From Anisus vortex (lineage: Eukaryota; Mollusca; Gastropoda; Planorbidae), in assembly GCA_949126835.1 (NCBI GenBank), contig OX421494.1, forward strand, positions 20,065,196-20,129,195: 64,000 bases of DNA. Reading direction: 5' to 3'. Shown piece after piece: positions 1-8,993 of the stretch. Position 1 is the stretch's first letter; every line of letters begins with the position of its first letter. Below the pieces are notes generated by a model. It was not told the origin of the DNA. It worked only from the letters and a program-made list of their open reading frames with translations, and made no database searches. A program made the position numbers and the translations under genes.

Positions 1-355
1 AATAAAGTGAAGCAAGCATTCAATATTTTATTTCAACTTGCAGTCAAAATAAAAGCACCATAATCTATGTCACTTCACAAGTCCTGATTTAGGACTTAAA
101 ACAGTGTTTAAGTTAAATGTGTTATATGTGCCCTACCCGACATGACATTTATATCAATTCCAAATAACCATATGTTTATAAAACTACCAACTTGCTTGAA
201 AGTAAAAGACATTCTGCAGTCAAACAAAAAAGAAGGTATCATAAAAATGTCCGAAATTTAATACTTTTTGAGTATAATACTAATACCGCCAAAGAGAAAT
301 TTGTAGCAGAATCTCATTATATTGCATTTAGTAGAGTACTCATTTCAATGAGTAT
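1..355. other. AT-rich stretch, no gene recognised
   Basis: No coding signal is visible. A TTTATT at about 29-34 would read AATAAA on the minus strand. It could be a polyadenylation signal for a leftward gene such as the survivin-like gene, but nothing else links the two. Confidence 0.3.
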
Positions 356-369
356 CATTATAGTGTAAT

Positions 370-644
370 GGGGCATGGTAGCCGAGCAGCAGCGTGTTCG
401 ACTGGCGATCCTAGGGTCATGGGTTCGAATCCTGGTGCAGGCTAGGATTTTTTCCCAGGGTTTGAGGGTGTCCCTGAGTCTACCCAGCTCTGATGGGTAC
501 CTGACATTAGGTGGGGTAAAGTAAAGGCGGCTGTGCATAGTGCTGGCCACACAATTCCCTAGTATGGCTTGGCCACGGAAACTGGTGAACGCTGCTTCAT
601 CGGACCTATGGATCAATTTGGTCAGACAGGATACTTTACTTTTA
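370..644 (+). mobile_element. tRNA-derived SINE with perfect target-site duplication
   Basis: The copy begins with a tRNA-like head. It has an A-box-like TAGCCGAGCAG near 379 and a B box GGTTCGAATCC near 421. A body shared with other copies in the window follows (GAGTCTACCCAGCTCTGATG, GCTGGCCACAC, ATCAATTTGGTC). It is bounded by a 14-bp direct repeat CATTATAGTGTAAT at 356-369 and 645-658, the expected target-site duplication from LINE-driven insertion. The long duplication is perfect, so the insertion is recent. The apparent 99-residue minus-strand reading frame here is only SINE sequence. Confidence 0.9.
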
Positions 645-658
645 CATTATAGTGTAAT

Positions 659-859
659 ATCTTTTGATTAAAAACTCAAGTACTCATTAAAAAAACAACA
701 GGTTGCATTAAAAAGTGGGCTAAATATTTACAGTTTACTGACTTTAAAATTTACTTAGCAAACCTGTACATTTTGAAAATTATAAGTTTTAGTATTAGGA
801 ATTAGAAAATCACTATAATAGAAATACAAAAAAACTTAGAAAAAAAAAGTTGCCATAGC
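659..859. other. AT-rich spacer
   Basis: Nothing is recognised between the SINE and the LINE fragment that follows. Confidence 0.4.
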
Positions 860-1860
860 CAGGGGTGTCAGTGGTGGATAAGCTCCCACTGTCTATAAAA
901 AGCTCCCATGAGGCATGCGTCTCAAACAGCCTCCGGCAACCAAGTCCAGCCTCTGGCCTGCTCGAGTGGCTTAGACACTAAGCCCGGCGGAACTGCTCCT
1001 ACTAACAGAGTAAGGGGCGAAGGCGGAAAATTGGCGCCTCAAAACCAATAGCTTCGGGCCAATGGTACCCGTCAGTCTGGGAAGACACTCCATCTAGGAG
1101 AGGGGACACTCCGTTCACAAACCTCCGCTACATTGCGGAAATAGAAAAGGCTACAGGAGTAAACCTTAAACAAATCAGGAGTGGAGCCCCGAAGGCGTTT
1201 GGAACACCTACTAGGATTTCCCTACGGCAGCTTCTGCAGTCGAATCGGCTCCATATGTAGTGCCTCGCATTCCCGTGGGATATGCCGATAAGACAGAGAG
1301 GGGGGTTGTGATGCATGGGCAACTCACAATCTCCATATCAAGGCCCAGGCATGCGCCCCGGAGAGGACACTTTGGTGCTGCTGCAAAGCGGCAAAACCAA
1401 CATGGGAGGCAGCAGTTACGAGTGATAAGTCCAACCTGATTGGCGTAAGGCACGGACGCTATGGGTTGCCTCTGTCGGTGGGAGAGGTCATCGCCTCTCA
1501 TTGATAAGCTACCGCCCGCCTCAACCTGGGCAGCCCCCAGGCAATAAGGTGCTGATCCTCCACTGTCTGCTTGCTTCAAAGGGTGCTTGGAGCTTAGACA
1601 AAATCGACAAGCAGACGGTAACCAACACACCAGTTATAAAAAAAATCAAAGTAAAAAAGAAACCACCAGTCTTAAGACTGGCAACCTGGAATGTGAGAAC
1701 GATGTGTCCTGGCATTACCTCCGACCCCCAATTTACCACATACAGCAGGAAAACGGCAATCATAAACAATGAACCGATGAGACTGAAAATAGATATCGCA
1801 GCACTTCAAGAAACCAGACTAGCCGAAGACGGCATGTTACGTGAAAAAGGGTTAAGGTAG
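860..1860 (+). mobile_element. RTE-like LINE, 5' part only
   Basis: A GC-richer block of about 1 kb stands out from the AT-rich surroundings. It has a long leader (about 860-1500) followed by the start of an endonuclease reading frame. The element stops abruptly near 1855 and the neighbouring sequence is unrelated. Keeping the 5' end and losing the 3' part is the reverse of usual LINE 5' truncation, so a later deletion or rearrangement is likely. No target duplication was found. Confidence 0.7.
1501..1860 (+). pseudogene. Truncated LINE ORF: N-terminal part of an APE-type endonuclease
   Basis: The reading frame shows two hallmark segments of apurinic/apyrimidinic-type endonucleases of RTE/CR1-like LINEs. 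They are TWNVRTM (motif I, with its asparagine) at about residues 61-67 and LQETRL (motif II, with the catalytic-site glutamate) near residue 101. The frame then ends at TAG 1858-1860. The rest of the endonuclease and the whole reverse transcriptase are missing, so the product would be inactive. No strong ATG marks the start. The frame is simply open from 1501, and the basic KKIKVKKKPP segment just before motif I is typical of such linkers. Confidence 0.7.
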
Positions 1861-2425
1861 GAAGTTTAACTAAATCATAACCATCTAGTGTGTGAGTGTG
1901 CCTTGTTGAGGGCTGAGAGAGCTGTATCTGCTCACTGGAAGACTCTGTGTCAGCACCACTGTGTTTTTAAGACTTTTAGAAAAATTGTCTACAGAGTAGC
2001 TCATTGCAAAAAAATGTTGAAACTAATTGCCTATTAATTATAATAATGGACAAATTTATTACCGCAAGTGAACATAATTATTGTTGTGCAAGTGCAGGTT
2101 TTAGGCAAATTACAGACTTTATACCAAAAAAAATACAGTACTTGCACAAGGCTACTATTGTGGCCATAAGGCTTAGTATGCTGACTGTTCAAAGCCATGA
2201 ACATGGACTAACAGGCTTTAAGCCATTTAAGGGTTAATAGTGGTGTTGTTTTTTAACTAAAAAGTTGCTTTTAATTTAAAAAATGAATTATATTCCTTCT
2301 CTTTTTAATGAAATCATCAATTGCTTGCTCCAGGTGTAAATCAGTATAATAATAGTATTAATAGAGGCCTTAGCATCCTCCTGTATCCTGATCTGGGACA
2401 GTCAAATCGTATCTATTATCTATTA
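1861..2425. other. Unassigned stretch
   Basis: No recognised element. A 77-residue open frame at 2004-2237 on the plus strand has no family features I can name. Confidence 0.3.
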
Positions 2426-2627
2426 TAGGACACCGTGGCTGAGGAACATACTGAGCCAAAGGTCCTGGGATTGAGACTCGGGGAAGGCTAGGAATGGATC
2501 CCGGGTCTGGTAAGTGTCCCTGGGTCTACCCAGCTCTGATGGGTGCCTGAAATTAGCTGGGAATAAGTAAAATCAGATGAGCAATGTGCTAGCCACACAA
2601 TCCCTGTTTATACCATGACCACAAAAA
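2426..2627 (+). mobile_element. Old, diverged SINE copy of the same family
   Basis: The shared body is clear (GTCTACCCAGCTCTGATGGG near 2522, then GCTAGCCACACAATCCC). The tRNA-like head and the 3' end are heavily mutated and no target duplication remains. It lies about 100 bp past the second survivin-like exon, in intron 2 of that gene, and is much older than the copy at 370. Confidence 0.75.
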
Positions 2628-2730
2628 TTTAAAAAACACTTGCGTACGCTAAGAAAAAAAAAAAAGAAAATGATGACACTCTGGTTTATCAGAGAAAGTT
2701 TAACAACAAAAATGATGAAGGCAAACTTAC

Positions 2731-2840
2731 ATTGGATCATCATCTGGATCCCAAGTATCCAACTCTTTCTGGCAAAAAGCACAGCAAACATTATCTGAAG
2801 ATCCTTTGCTTGGCCTGAAGTAAAAGCCAGATTTAGCAAG
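2731..2840 (-). CDS. BIRC5: Survivin-like BIR protein, coding exon 2
   Basis: This exon encodes the middle of a BIR domain. Read on the minus strand it contains LAKSGFYFRP, the zinc-ligand pair in CCAFCQKEL (Cys-x2-Cys) and the conserved acidic turn TWDPDDDP. Survivin (BIRC5) and related inhibitor-of-apoptosis proteins share this pattern. Survivin acts in the chromosomal passenger complex and in apoptosis control. Splice sites are good: a pyrimidine-rich acceptor ending TTTGCAG lies just before base 2840, and a consensus donor GTAAGT lies at 2730-2725. The exon is 110 bp and ends two bases into a codon; from memory of the human gene, BIRC5 exon 2 has the same length. It follows in phase from the exon at 4329-4448. 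The last two zinc ligands (His, Cys) would be on the next exon, which I could not find. Copy function is unknown, but nothing is broken in these two exons. Confidence 0.88.
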
Positions 2841-3182
2841 CTGCAAAGCAGAAATTGAATGATAAAATTATTAATTTTATTATGATTATTACAGATACTT
2901 GCGGTGACCTACAATTTATATGTTGTCATGAAGAAATTATTTTGACCTAACGTAGTAACGACATTAGATTTGCACACAACAAATATAATTAAATCGCTAC
3001 GGTCTATGAGATAGCCGCCATCATGCAGGCATGGCGGTTCCTAGGCTACGTCTAGACTTTATGTTGCTCGAGTGCGAAATCAGAATTTATTGTAGAAATA
3101 ATAAGACTACAAAACACAAAGTAAAAACACATATATATTTACGTTTTATTTGTCATAAAATATCCATTTTAACAATATTGTG

Positions 3183-3262
3183 TGTTTTAACTCATTCCAT
3201 GCCAATCCACAATATATCGTGGATTTGACTCGGCACTTCCGTGCCAATCAACTATATATCGT
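3183..3262. repeat. Two palindromic units in tandem, possible miniature DNA transposon remnant
   Basis: Two near-identical blocks (TGCCAATCCACAATATATCG and TGCCAATCAACTATATATCG) are each followed by TGGATTT. The first forms a nearly perfect dyad AATCCAC...GTGGATT. A similarly built element (TTAA-CCCTTCCCGTACC...) sits at 30829. A piggyBac-like miniature origin is possible but not shown. Confidence 0.35.
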
Positions 3263-4037
3263 GGATTTGGTTTTCATAGCTTTTTTTTTTGGGTATAGCC
3301 TATTAATTCGACTTTTTATTTTATGAAACGAATGACAACTGTTACTGCTTCCTTTCTGCTTGGTTTACTTTCGGTTTTTAAATAATAATGACGATTTTTA
3401 ATCGATTTCTGTTTAAACTTTTGTACACAAAGCATAGCCACGCCTACTGGAAATGTTTCTAGGCCTTGGAACTTGTCAAATTTGCTATTAAAGTAACTTT
3501 TATTGCTAATTATTAATTTCTATTCATCAGATAATAACATTAAATCATTTAAATCTGGTTTTGAGGACCCTTGGTTTATTTACTAATTAAAGATTCCGAC
3601 ATTTGTGGTAAGGTCTAGGCCTAGGTAAACTATATGGAAATGTATAGGATTGGCATTTGCCGGCAGATACTAACATTACAAAAACGCGTATAACTCAGTA
3701 ACTATATGGGATATTTTCAAAATTCAAAATGCATTCTGATCTGGAATAGATATACTTTTAGTGGTTTCAAGCTATGCTACGCATACCATATAAAAATCTG
3801 TAAAGATAGGGATAGATTTGGAGTTTTCTGTGCTACTTCTTAAAATACATAGGCCTATGTTACTATAGACTATAATAGAAGCTATATAAACTATAGTAAC
3901 CTGACTTAGCCTAGCTTTTAGGCTTAGGCTAAGTCGCCGGCTTAGGCACACTTAGTAAGTTCATTTAGTGAATTTTAGTGCCTTAGCCCTAGCCTAGTCT
4001 TATTCTTATCTTGCTTGTCTTTTAATTTATACTTTAT

Positions 4038-4125
4038 ACATTACAGTCAGACGCTCCTTCTCTTCTAAAGTAAAGACTAAAGAAGATAAGACTATATTGC
4101 GTCCTACGCTCATCCGTGGTCTTAG
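4038..4125 (-). mobile_element. LINE 3' tail with hairpin, minus strand
   Basis: The reverse complement matches the tails at 19398, 49306 and 59430: ACCACGGATGAGCGTAGGAC, then a stem-loop, then GGAGCGTCTG. The outer stem arms GACGC/GCGTC are kept (4103 and 4050), but the loop region is expanded by about 20 bases compared with the other copies. Confidence 0.7.
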
Positions 4126-4328
4126 TACTTAGTGAGTGTTAGTAAGGTAGTGATAGTGACAGTACTGATACCGGTAGTAAAATAGTGTTTTAGTCAGACT
4201 TAGACTTAGAGTGACTTAGATTATCCTGCCTTATCATATAAACATTAGTCATTAGGCCTAGTCATTGAACTCATTGTCATTCATTAGACGACTTAGTAAA
4301 AAAAAAATAATAAAAAATACTAAATAAC

Positions 4329-4448
4329 CTTTTCCGGGGTGCAATGCCATGACCTATCGTGAGGCCATTTAGCAAATGTTTCCAGTCTTGAATTTTCTAA
4401 TAACAACATTGCATTTTTATGCAAACACAAATCTGTAGAAAAATTCAT
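4329..4448 (-). CDS. BIRC5: Survivin-like BIR protein, coding exon 1
   Basis: This is the first coding exon: an ATG at 4448-4446 opens a 40-codon frame running uninterrupted to the donor at 4328-4327. It carries the N-terminal BIR signature RLETFAKWP and CTPEK. Human survivin has the corresponding segment at the end of its own first exon. A TAG lies two codons past the donor, so splicing is needed. Joining to the exon at 2731-2840 is phase 0 and continues the BIR domain without gap. An AG (CTACAG) just inside the exon could instead act as an acceptor to an upstream exon, but the in-frame ATG makes that unnecessary. Upstream DNA at 4449-4560 contains an ETS-type CCGGAAGT. A jockey/CR1 LINE tail sits in the intron immediately downstream. 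Confidence 0.87.
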
Positions 4449-4570
4449 ATTGAATTTCAAGGCTACGATTAATTGTTGACGCTCTCAAAATGGAATAAGT
4501 CCAAAATTTGAATATTGTTTCGATTTTCCCGGAAGTTCGTCAGTATTGCCAACTCAAAGTTTTTACCTTC
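4449..4570 (-). promoter_or_regulatory. Probable 5' UTR/promoter of the survivin-like gene
   Basis: The block lies immediately upstream of the start codon. It holds an ETS-type motif CCGGAAGT near 4530 (plus strand) and no TATA box. This is inferred from position and the motif only. Confidence 0.4.
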
Positions 4571-4779
4571 TTTTTTTTTTTATACGCTTTGCCAAATCAC
4601 ATTTTGTAATATAAAAACTAATATTTTAAATTTTAATGCCACATAAACTTAATTAGACCTTATACTTTTACTAAAATATGCATATCTGTCTGGGGTTACT
4701 GAGGTATAGATCTAGAATATATACTTTCATAATATCATCAAAACTATGAGGAACAGACAAATAAAATTCTTTTTATAGG

Positions 4780-4932
4780 ATGCATCTATAGGAAAAATGG
4801 AATAGAAAGACTTATAGAGACTAGATTTGTGTAGAAAGATATCTGGTAGTCGAGTTAGGAGAGACAGGAGAAGACAAAGAATAACATGCGTGGAAAGCCT
4901 GAACGAATGGGCAACATAGAGTAAGCTGTAAC
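4780..4932 (+). pseudogene. LINE ORF C-terminal relic, left half
   Basis: Translation gives a basic run, RVRRDRRRQR, followed by ESLNEWA, the pattern found near the C-terminus of RTE-type LINE polyproteins. Stops interrupt it. The sequence continues beyond the hAT element at 6493. Confidence 0.55.
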
Positions 4933-5022
4933 CAGGGCCGGCTCTATGGTTTTGGGCGCCCTAGGCGAAAACAAATTCTGCGCCCCCCCCCCCATTAAAA
5001 GGCCTTTGGAGGGGTCTGCCGG

Positions 5023-6240
5023 TTATGGAACTTCGAAAATGTTCGGAAATCCATTTTCAAGATTCTGTTGGTAAATGTAGTTTAGGACTTCTTCAGGGTT
5101 TGATACTGAGTCATGGAGATGATGAGAAATTGCTCGATATCTTAGCTCAGAACACTGTCGTACAGCAGCAATGTCAGATTCATTCAAACCTTCATCTTTT
5201 TCAATTGTTAATGCGTTTTCCAAGGTGTGTCTAAAACAGCAACATAAAAGTGGATCTTGAAACTTTCTGAGGGTTTACCTGCAATATTTACATATTCATC
5301 TGTTGATTCGTAATCAACCATGTTCATCTTTTTTTAAAATTCGGACCTTCTCTTTCTCAAATACTGGTTCTATTCCCTGCAACTTCTTATACTACTTCAT
5401 TAACATCAAACATAACTCTATTGAACTCTAAATCACTTCTAGCTGTAACCAAAATATTTTCGTTTTTTTTTCAGGTGACTAACTGCTCTCTGAAGACTCA
5501 AGTCATTTTCTTGCAGTATCTTACTAGTTATGTTTAGTTATGTTTACTTGAAACAAAATTCTGTGCCATATAACAAGGGTAGCAATAAACTCGAAGTCTG
5601 AGATATTTTAAATTTTAAAGTAACCCAAGTGCTTCTACCTTCGCAATACTGCCACTTGATCCATTTAGTGCAGGGGTCGGGAACCTTTTTGTCTGAGAGA
5701 GCCATTAACACCACATATTTTGAAAAGTAATTCTGTGAGAGCCATACATTATGTTTACAACTAAAAATTCAAGTAAATGTGTGCATTTGGTGTAATTTCA
5801 ACACTAAAAGTACAATAATTATGTCTGTTAATTCTTTTTAATAACATTATTATGCTGTTGCTAATCAAAATGAGTAGGCCCTATTTCTTACTATTAATGC
5901 GACTTCTGGTGCTGCAATGCAATTAATATGTAGATAAAAAAAGTCTAAAGAAACACTTTTTTTTAAAAAATAAAACATTTGTCTGCGAGCCAGATGCAGC
6001 CATCAATAGAGCCACATCTGGCTCGCGAGCCATAGGTTCCCGACCCCTGATTTAGTGTCTTCGGAAATCTCTTCCAAACCATCACAAACATGAGATAACT
6101 GGTACCGCAGAGGTGATAATGCATCAAGTCGACTGGACCATCTTGTGCCACTTACGGAATTTAATGTACTCGTTTTCGTAATTAACAGTCTGAAAATGCA
6201 CCAAAACAACAACTGCACTGCCGATGCAAACAACTCATAG
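5023..6240 (-). pseudogene. hAT transposase relic (zf-TTF/ZMYM-like type)
   Basis: Minus-strand fragments read in order. The first is near 6233-6060, with SGTRWSSRLDA and a following ISED, as in hAT transposases of the TTF-zinc-finger/ZMYM-like group. A middle piece near 5600-5550 has DFEFIATLVIW. A C-terminal piece at 5223-5023 has ENALTIEKDE. Stops and frameshifts separate them, and the MITE at 5671-6049 splits the first from the second. The N-terminal zinc finger and the first catalytic residues are missing, so no active enzyme can be made. Confidence 0.65.
5671..6049. mobile_element. hAT MITE (379 bp) nested in the larger hAT element
   Basis: The ends are a 16-bp inverted repeat, CAGGGGTCGGGAACCT and AGGTTCCCGACCCCTG. 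They are flanked by a perfect 8-bp duplication ATTTAGTG at 5663-5670 and 6050-6057. It has no coding capacity. A second inverted pair (AGAGCCA / TGGCTCGCGAGCC) lies just inside. Being inside the 4933-6484 element, it is the younger insertion. Confidence 0.92.
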
Positions 6241-6492
6241 CCCCCACGCCTTACGAATCGCGAACGGACTTGATTGTCACGGTCACGTCATTTCACTCTG
6301 ATATTCTGCCGCCGCGTCTCATCCAGAAATTACTCTGCCAATGCTAGTAGCGCTCGGAAGCTTTTATATAGTTTATATTTTTTAATCCCCAAATTAAAAA
6401 TAAAATCCTCAATTTTGCGCCCCCCCCCCAAATTTTGCGCCCTAGGCGGCCGCCTAGTTTGCCTATATGGATGAGCCGGCCCTGGCTGTAAC

Positions 6493-6578
6493 GACTTCAT
6501 TGAAACAGCTAACAACCGAGAGAAATGGAGAGTCATGATCGCCGATGTCTGTTCCAGAACTGGCATCATGATATAATT
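6493..6578 (+). pseudogene. LINE ORF C-terminal relic, right half
   Basis: The frame NDFIETANNREKWRVMIADV, followed by a cysteine and ending at TAA 6576-6578, matches the typical last residues of LINE polyproteins (a W-R-x-(M/L)-(I/V) pattern just before the end). It is the continuation of 4780-4932, separated by the hAT insertion. Confidence 0.6.
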
Positions 6579-7029
6579 ATATGATGATGATAATATAGCC
6601 TATAGTCGAGAGTGCTCAATGGTGATAAAAATAATATCATATTAGTTGATAGGATAAACTTTAAGGAAAAAATCGGCATTGGAGCTAAGTCGTGTTCCGA
6701 AATCCTGGACTCACCTGAGCACCTCTAGGTCTACATAGGCCCTAATTTAGTCCCCCCCCCCCCCCCCAAAAAAAAAAAGTCACTTTAGATATTTTCTAAA
6801 CATAGGCCTATCTAGGCCTAGATCTATATAAAAAATAGTAAGATCTAATAGCCTAGAACAACAATTATAATTTAGGCTATGGGCACTGACATTCTACTTG
6901 ACTATAGAGCTGAATAAATAGAAAAAAAGAATAGTGTCCATAGAAAATATTTTCAGAAAAAATATTTTTCAAAAACCTTGAAGTTGTAAGGGTTTATTTT
7001 ACTTTCACCTTCAATTATCCCATAATCCG
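6579..7029. other. AT-rich stretch with a C17/A11 homopolymer junction
   Basis: A run of C then A near 6752-6778 is the only notable structure. Confidence 0.4.
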
Positions 7030-7403
7030 AGTGAGGGTCGTTAGGGCATCATTTTTTGAAAGCTGGAAAATTGTATGCCATTTGTCTCGGTCCTGCGCCG
7101 CCCTCTAGGAATCCGCAAGAGACAAGTCAGTCCACTCCTGTCATCCTCCCATCGTCTCTTCTGCCTGCCTCTCTTTCTTCCACCTTGCACTGACGTGCCC
7201 AGCGAGGTGGTTTTCGCCAGGCCTTCAAATCTTGCCACATGCCCGTACCATCTGAGTTTTTTTTTTTTTTGTGTGCATTTAATGGCGCTGGGTAGAGCCT
7301 CATCCGTAACGCGACCTTTGTAGCAGATGTTAAAAATTTTACGGAGGCATCTCATTTCCAGGGTTCTGATTCTTTCCTGGACATCAGCTGTAAATGTCCA
7401 TGT
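7030..7403 (-). pseudogene. LINE reverse-transcriptase C-terminal relic
   Basis: On the minus strand the frame runs TWTFTADVQERIRTLEMRCL, then KLRWYGHVAR, then GGRKRGRQKRRWED. This is the familiar C-terminal region of RTE-type LINE polyproteins, past the RT domain. Downstream the frame decays. A poly-T/A insertion near 7257-7271 expands the KKKK run. The copy is a fragment with no recognisable ends. Confidence 0.75.
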
Positions 7404-7655
7404 TTATTTACAAAAGCTAAAAAAAAAACTGTAAAAAGAAAGTAAAACCTCTATATGCGTCGCCCGGTTTCCGTAGTCACTGCATTCAACATGACTGTGT
7501 GTCCAACACAATAGGCTTATGCCGAAACCAACGACAAAACAGTACACATAGTCCTTACTATACCGTACTAATTAATACCACTATTTACTTCAGTTTTAAT
7601 ATTAATTATATCCTTTCAATGACAACAATGACTAACGGATCTCAATTATCTAGCA
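7404..7655. other. Unassigned AT-rich spacer
   Basis: Nothing recognised. Confidence 0.3.
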
Positions 7656-8739
7656 CAGGGGTCGGCAATCGGCAACCTTTTGCTCATAGTGTGCCAAACT
7701 AGGATTTCTAAATTATTCACGCATGCCAACAACAGCCTGAAAGTCAACCTGCTCTACGTGTAACCTACTAAGCTTATATTAATTTACAAGACACGTTTTT
7801 TTTTAGCGCCTTAGCAAGACCATGGCCAAAAGCATTTGGATTTTTTAGAAAAATAAAATCGATAAGCGTTTTATATTCCATTAAAAAAAATTGACAACGT
7901 TGTGATTACATCTTTTTTTTTAATTTTTTTAAATTTGCATTTATAGCTACAAAATTTAATTACTAACTTTTACGTTAATCTTTAATGAAAATTTAGTTAA
8001 TATATTATTATTATTAATAATATATTATTTGTCAAGATTTAACTCTAGCATCTGTTATTAATTAATTTTTTATATTATATGTTAATTATTAGGCCTATTT
8101 TAAATCTCAGGCTGAGATTTTCTGTTTTTTAGTTTAAAACATCTGTAACGGGATATGATCGTCCGGTTGATCGACATAGAGACATTGTAATCATAAAAAG
8201 TTGGTAGATAATGAAGTGATAAAAATTTACATATAAATTCCTCACTTATATAACATTAATATAGTTTTCAACCATTTCTTTTTATAGTTTTATCATTTTA
8301 AAGCTATAGATTTTGCTATATTTGTAAACTTTTTTTCTTTTTACAAAAGAAAAAAAAAGAAAACTGTTAGAAATATAAACACCAGGTTAGTTGTCTCCCT
8401 TTGATTAAAATACAGTTTTCAAATTTGATTCAAGAAACTTATGTCTTGTAATATGACTATTGTTACTTATTAATTTATATTTCCTGCGATAAATCTAGCA
8501 TTGTGGTATTTATTTCAACTATTAATTAGAGGTAAACAATTAATTTACGTTAAATAGTTGTAAAAAAAAGCATAGGCCTATCCTGCAAGTCTAGTTAAGG
8601 ATTTTTTTAATACATTAATAATAACAACAATTACACAATATAATGCTAATATAAAAGCTTTTTATGTTTATTAAAATAATAAAACAATTCTTTTAGAATT
8701 AATTGTCTTTAAGTTAATGAAGACGAGCATTAAAATACT

Positions 8740-8950
8740 TTTGAATATAATTAGCATAGTATCAATTAATGAGCGCCTTTAAAACAGCTTTCCTTTGCAA
8801 TAAAATCTGTTCACAAGTGTAAGTTAAACCATATGTTAAAACAAAAGTGAAAATATAGTGAATGCCTACTAATTGACAATAGCAGACGACTTTCCAAAGC
8901 AGCTTCATGTCAGATATTTTCGCAAATCGGAACACCTCGATGACTATTTT
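8740..8950 (-). pseudogene. hAT transposase C-terminal relic
   Basis: The minus strand at 8830-8808 carries the same LTYTCEQ-coding stretch that reads FGSTYTCEQ in the copy at 26256. This is the conserved segment in the dimerisation domain of hAT transposases. Stops flank it on both sides. The rest of the transposase relic lies beyond the satellite, at 10890-11220. Confidence 0.6.
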
Positions 8951-8993
8951 TTTATATATTTAAAATTCAACTTGCTGCATTTTCAAATGGCCA

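Larger units (their letters stand above)
2841..4328 (-). other. Intron 1 of the survivin-like gene
   Basis: A 1488-bp GT-AG intron; the donor (GTTATT) is weaker than the acceptor. It contains a short palindromic repeat pair near 3190-3262 and a minus-strand LINE 3' tail at 4038-4125. Much of 3860-4300 is a low-complexity field rich in TTAGGC- and GACTTAG-like words. Confidence 0.8.
4933..6484 (-). mobile_element. hAT DNA transposon (1552 bp) with 8-bp target duplication
   Basis: Terminal inverted repeats are CAGGGCCGGCTC at the left and GAGCCGGCCCTG at the right. An 8-bp direct repeat GCTGTAAC at 4925-4932 and 6485-6492 matches the hAT target-site rule. Inside, minus-strand fragments of a transposase remain, and a smaller hAT MITE is inserted at 5671-6049. 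The element itself sits in an older LINE coding relic. Poly-C runs near 4983 and 6420 lie just inside both ends. Confidence 0.9.

Noticed and set aside
2271..2345. Last exon of the survivin-like gene (…LEQAIDDFIKKRRN… then stop, minus strand)
   Set aside because: The acceptor side lacks a convincing pyrimidine tract plus AG in phase, and the exon encoding the remaining BIR zinc ligands was not found between.
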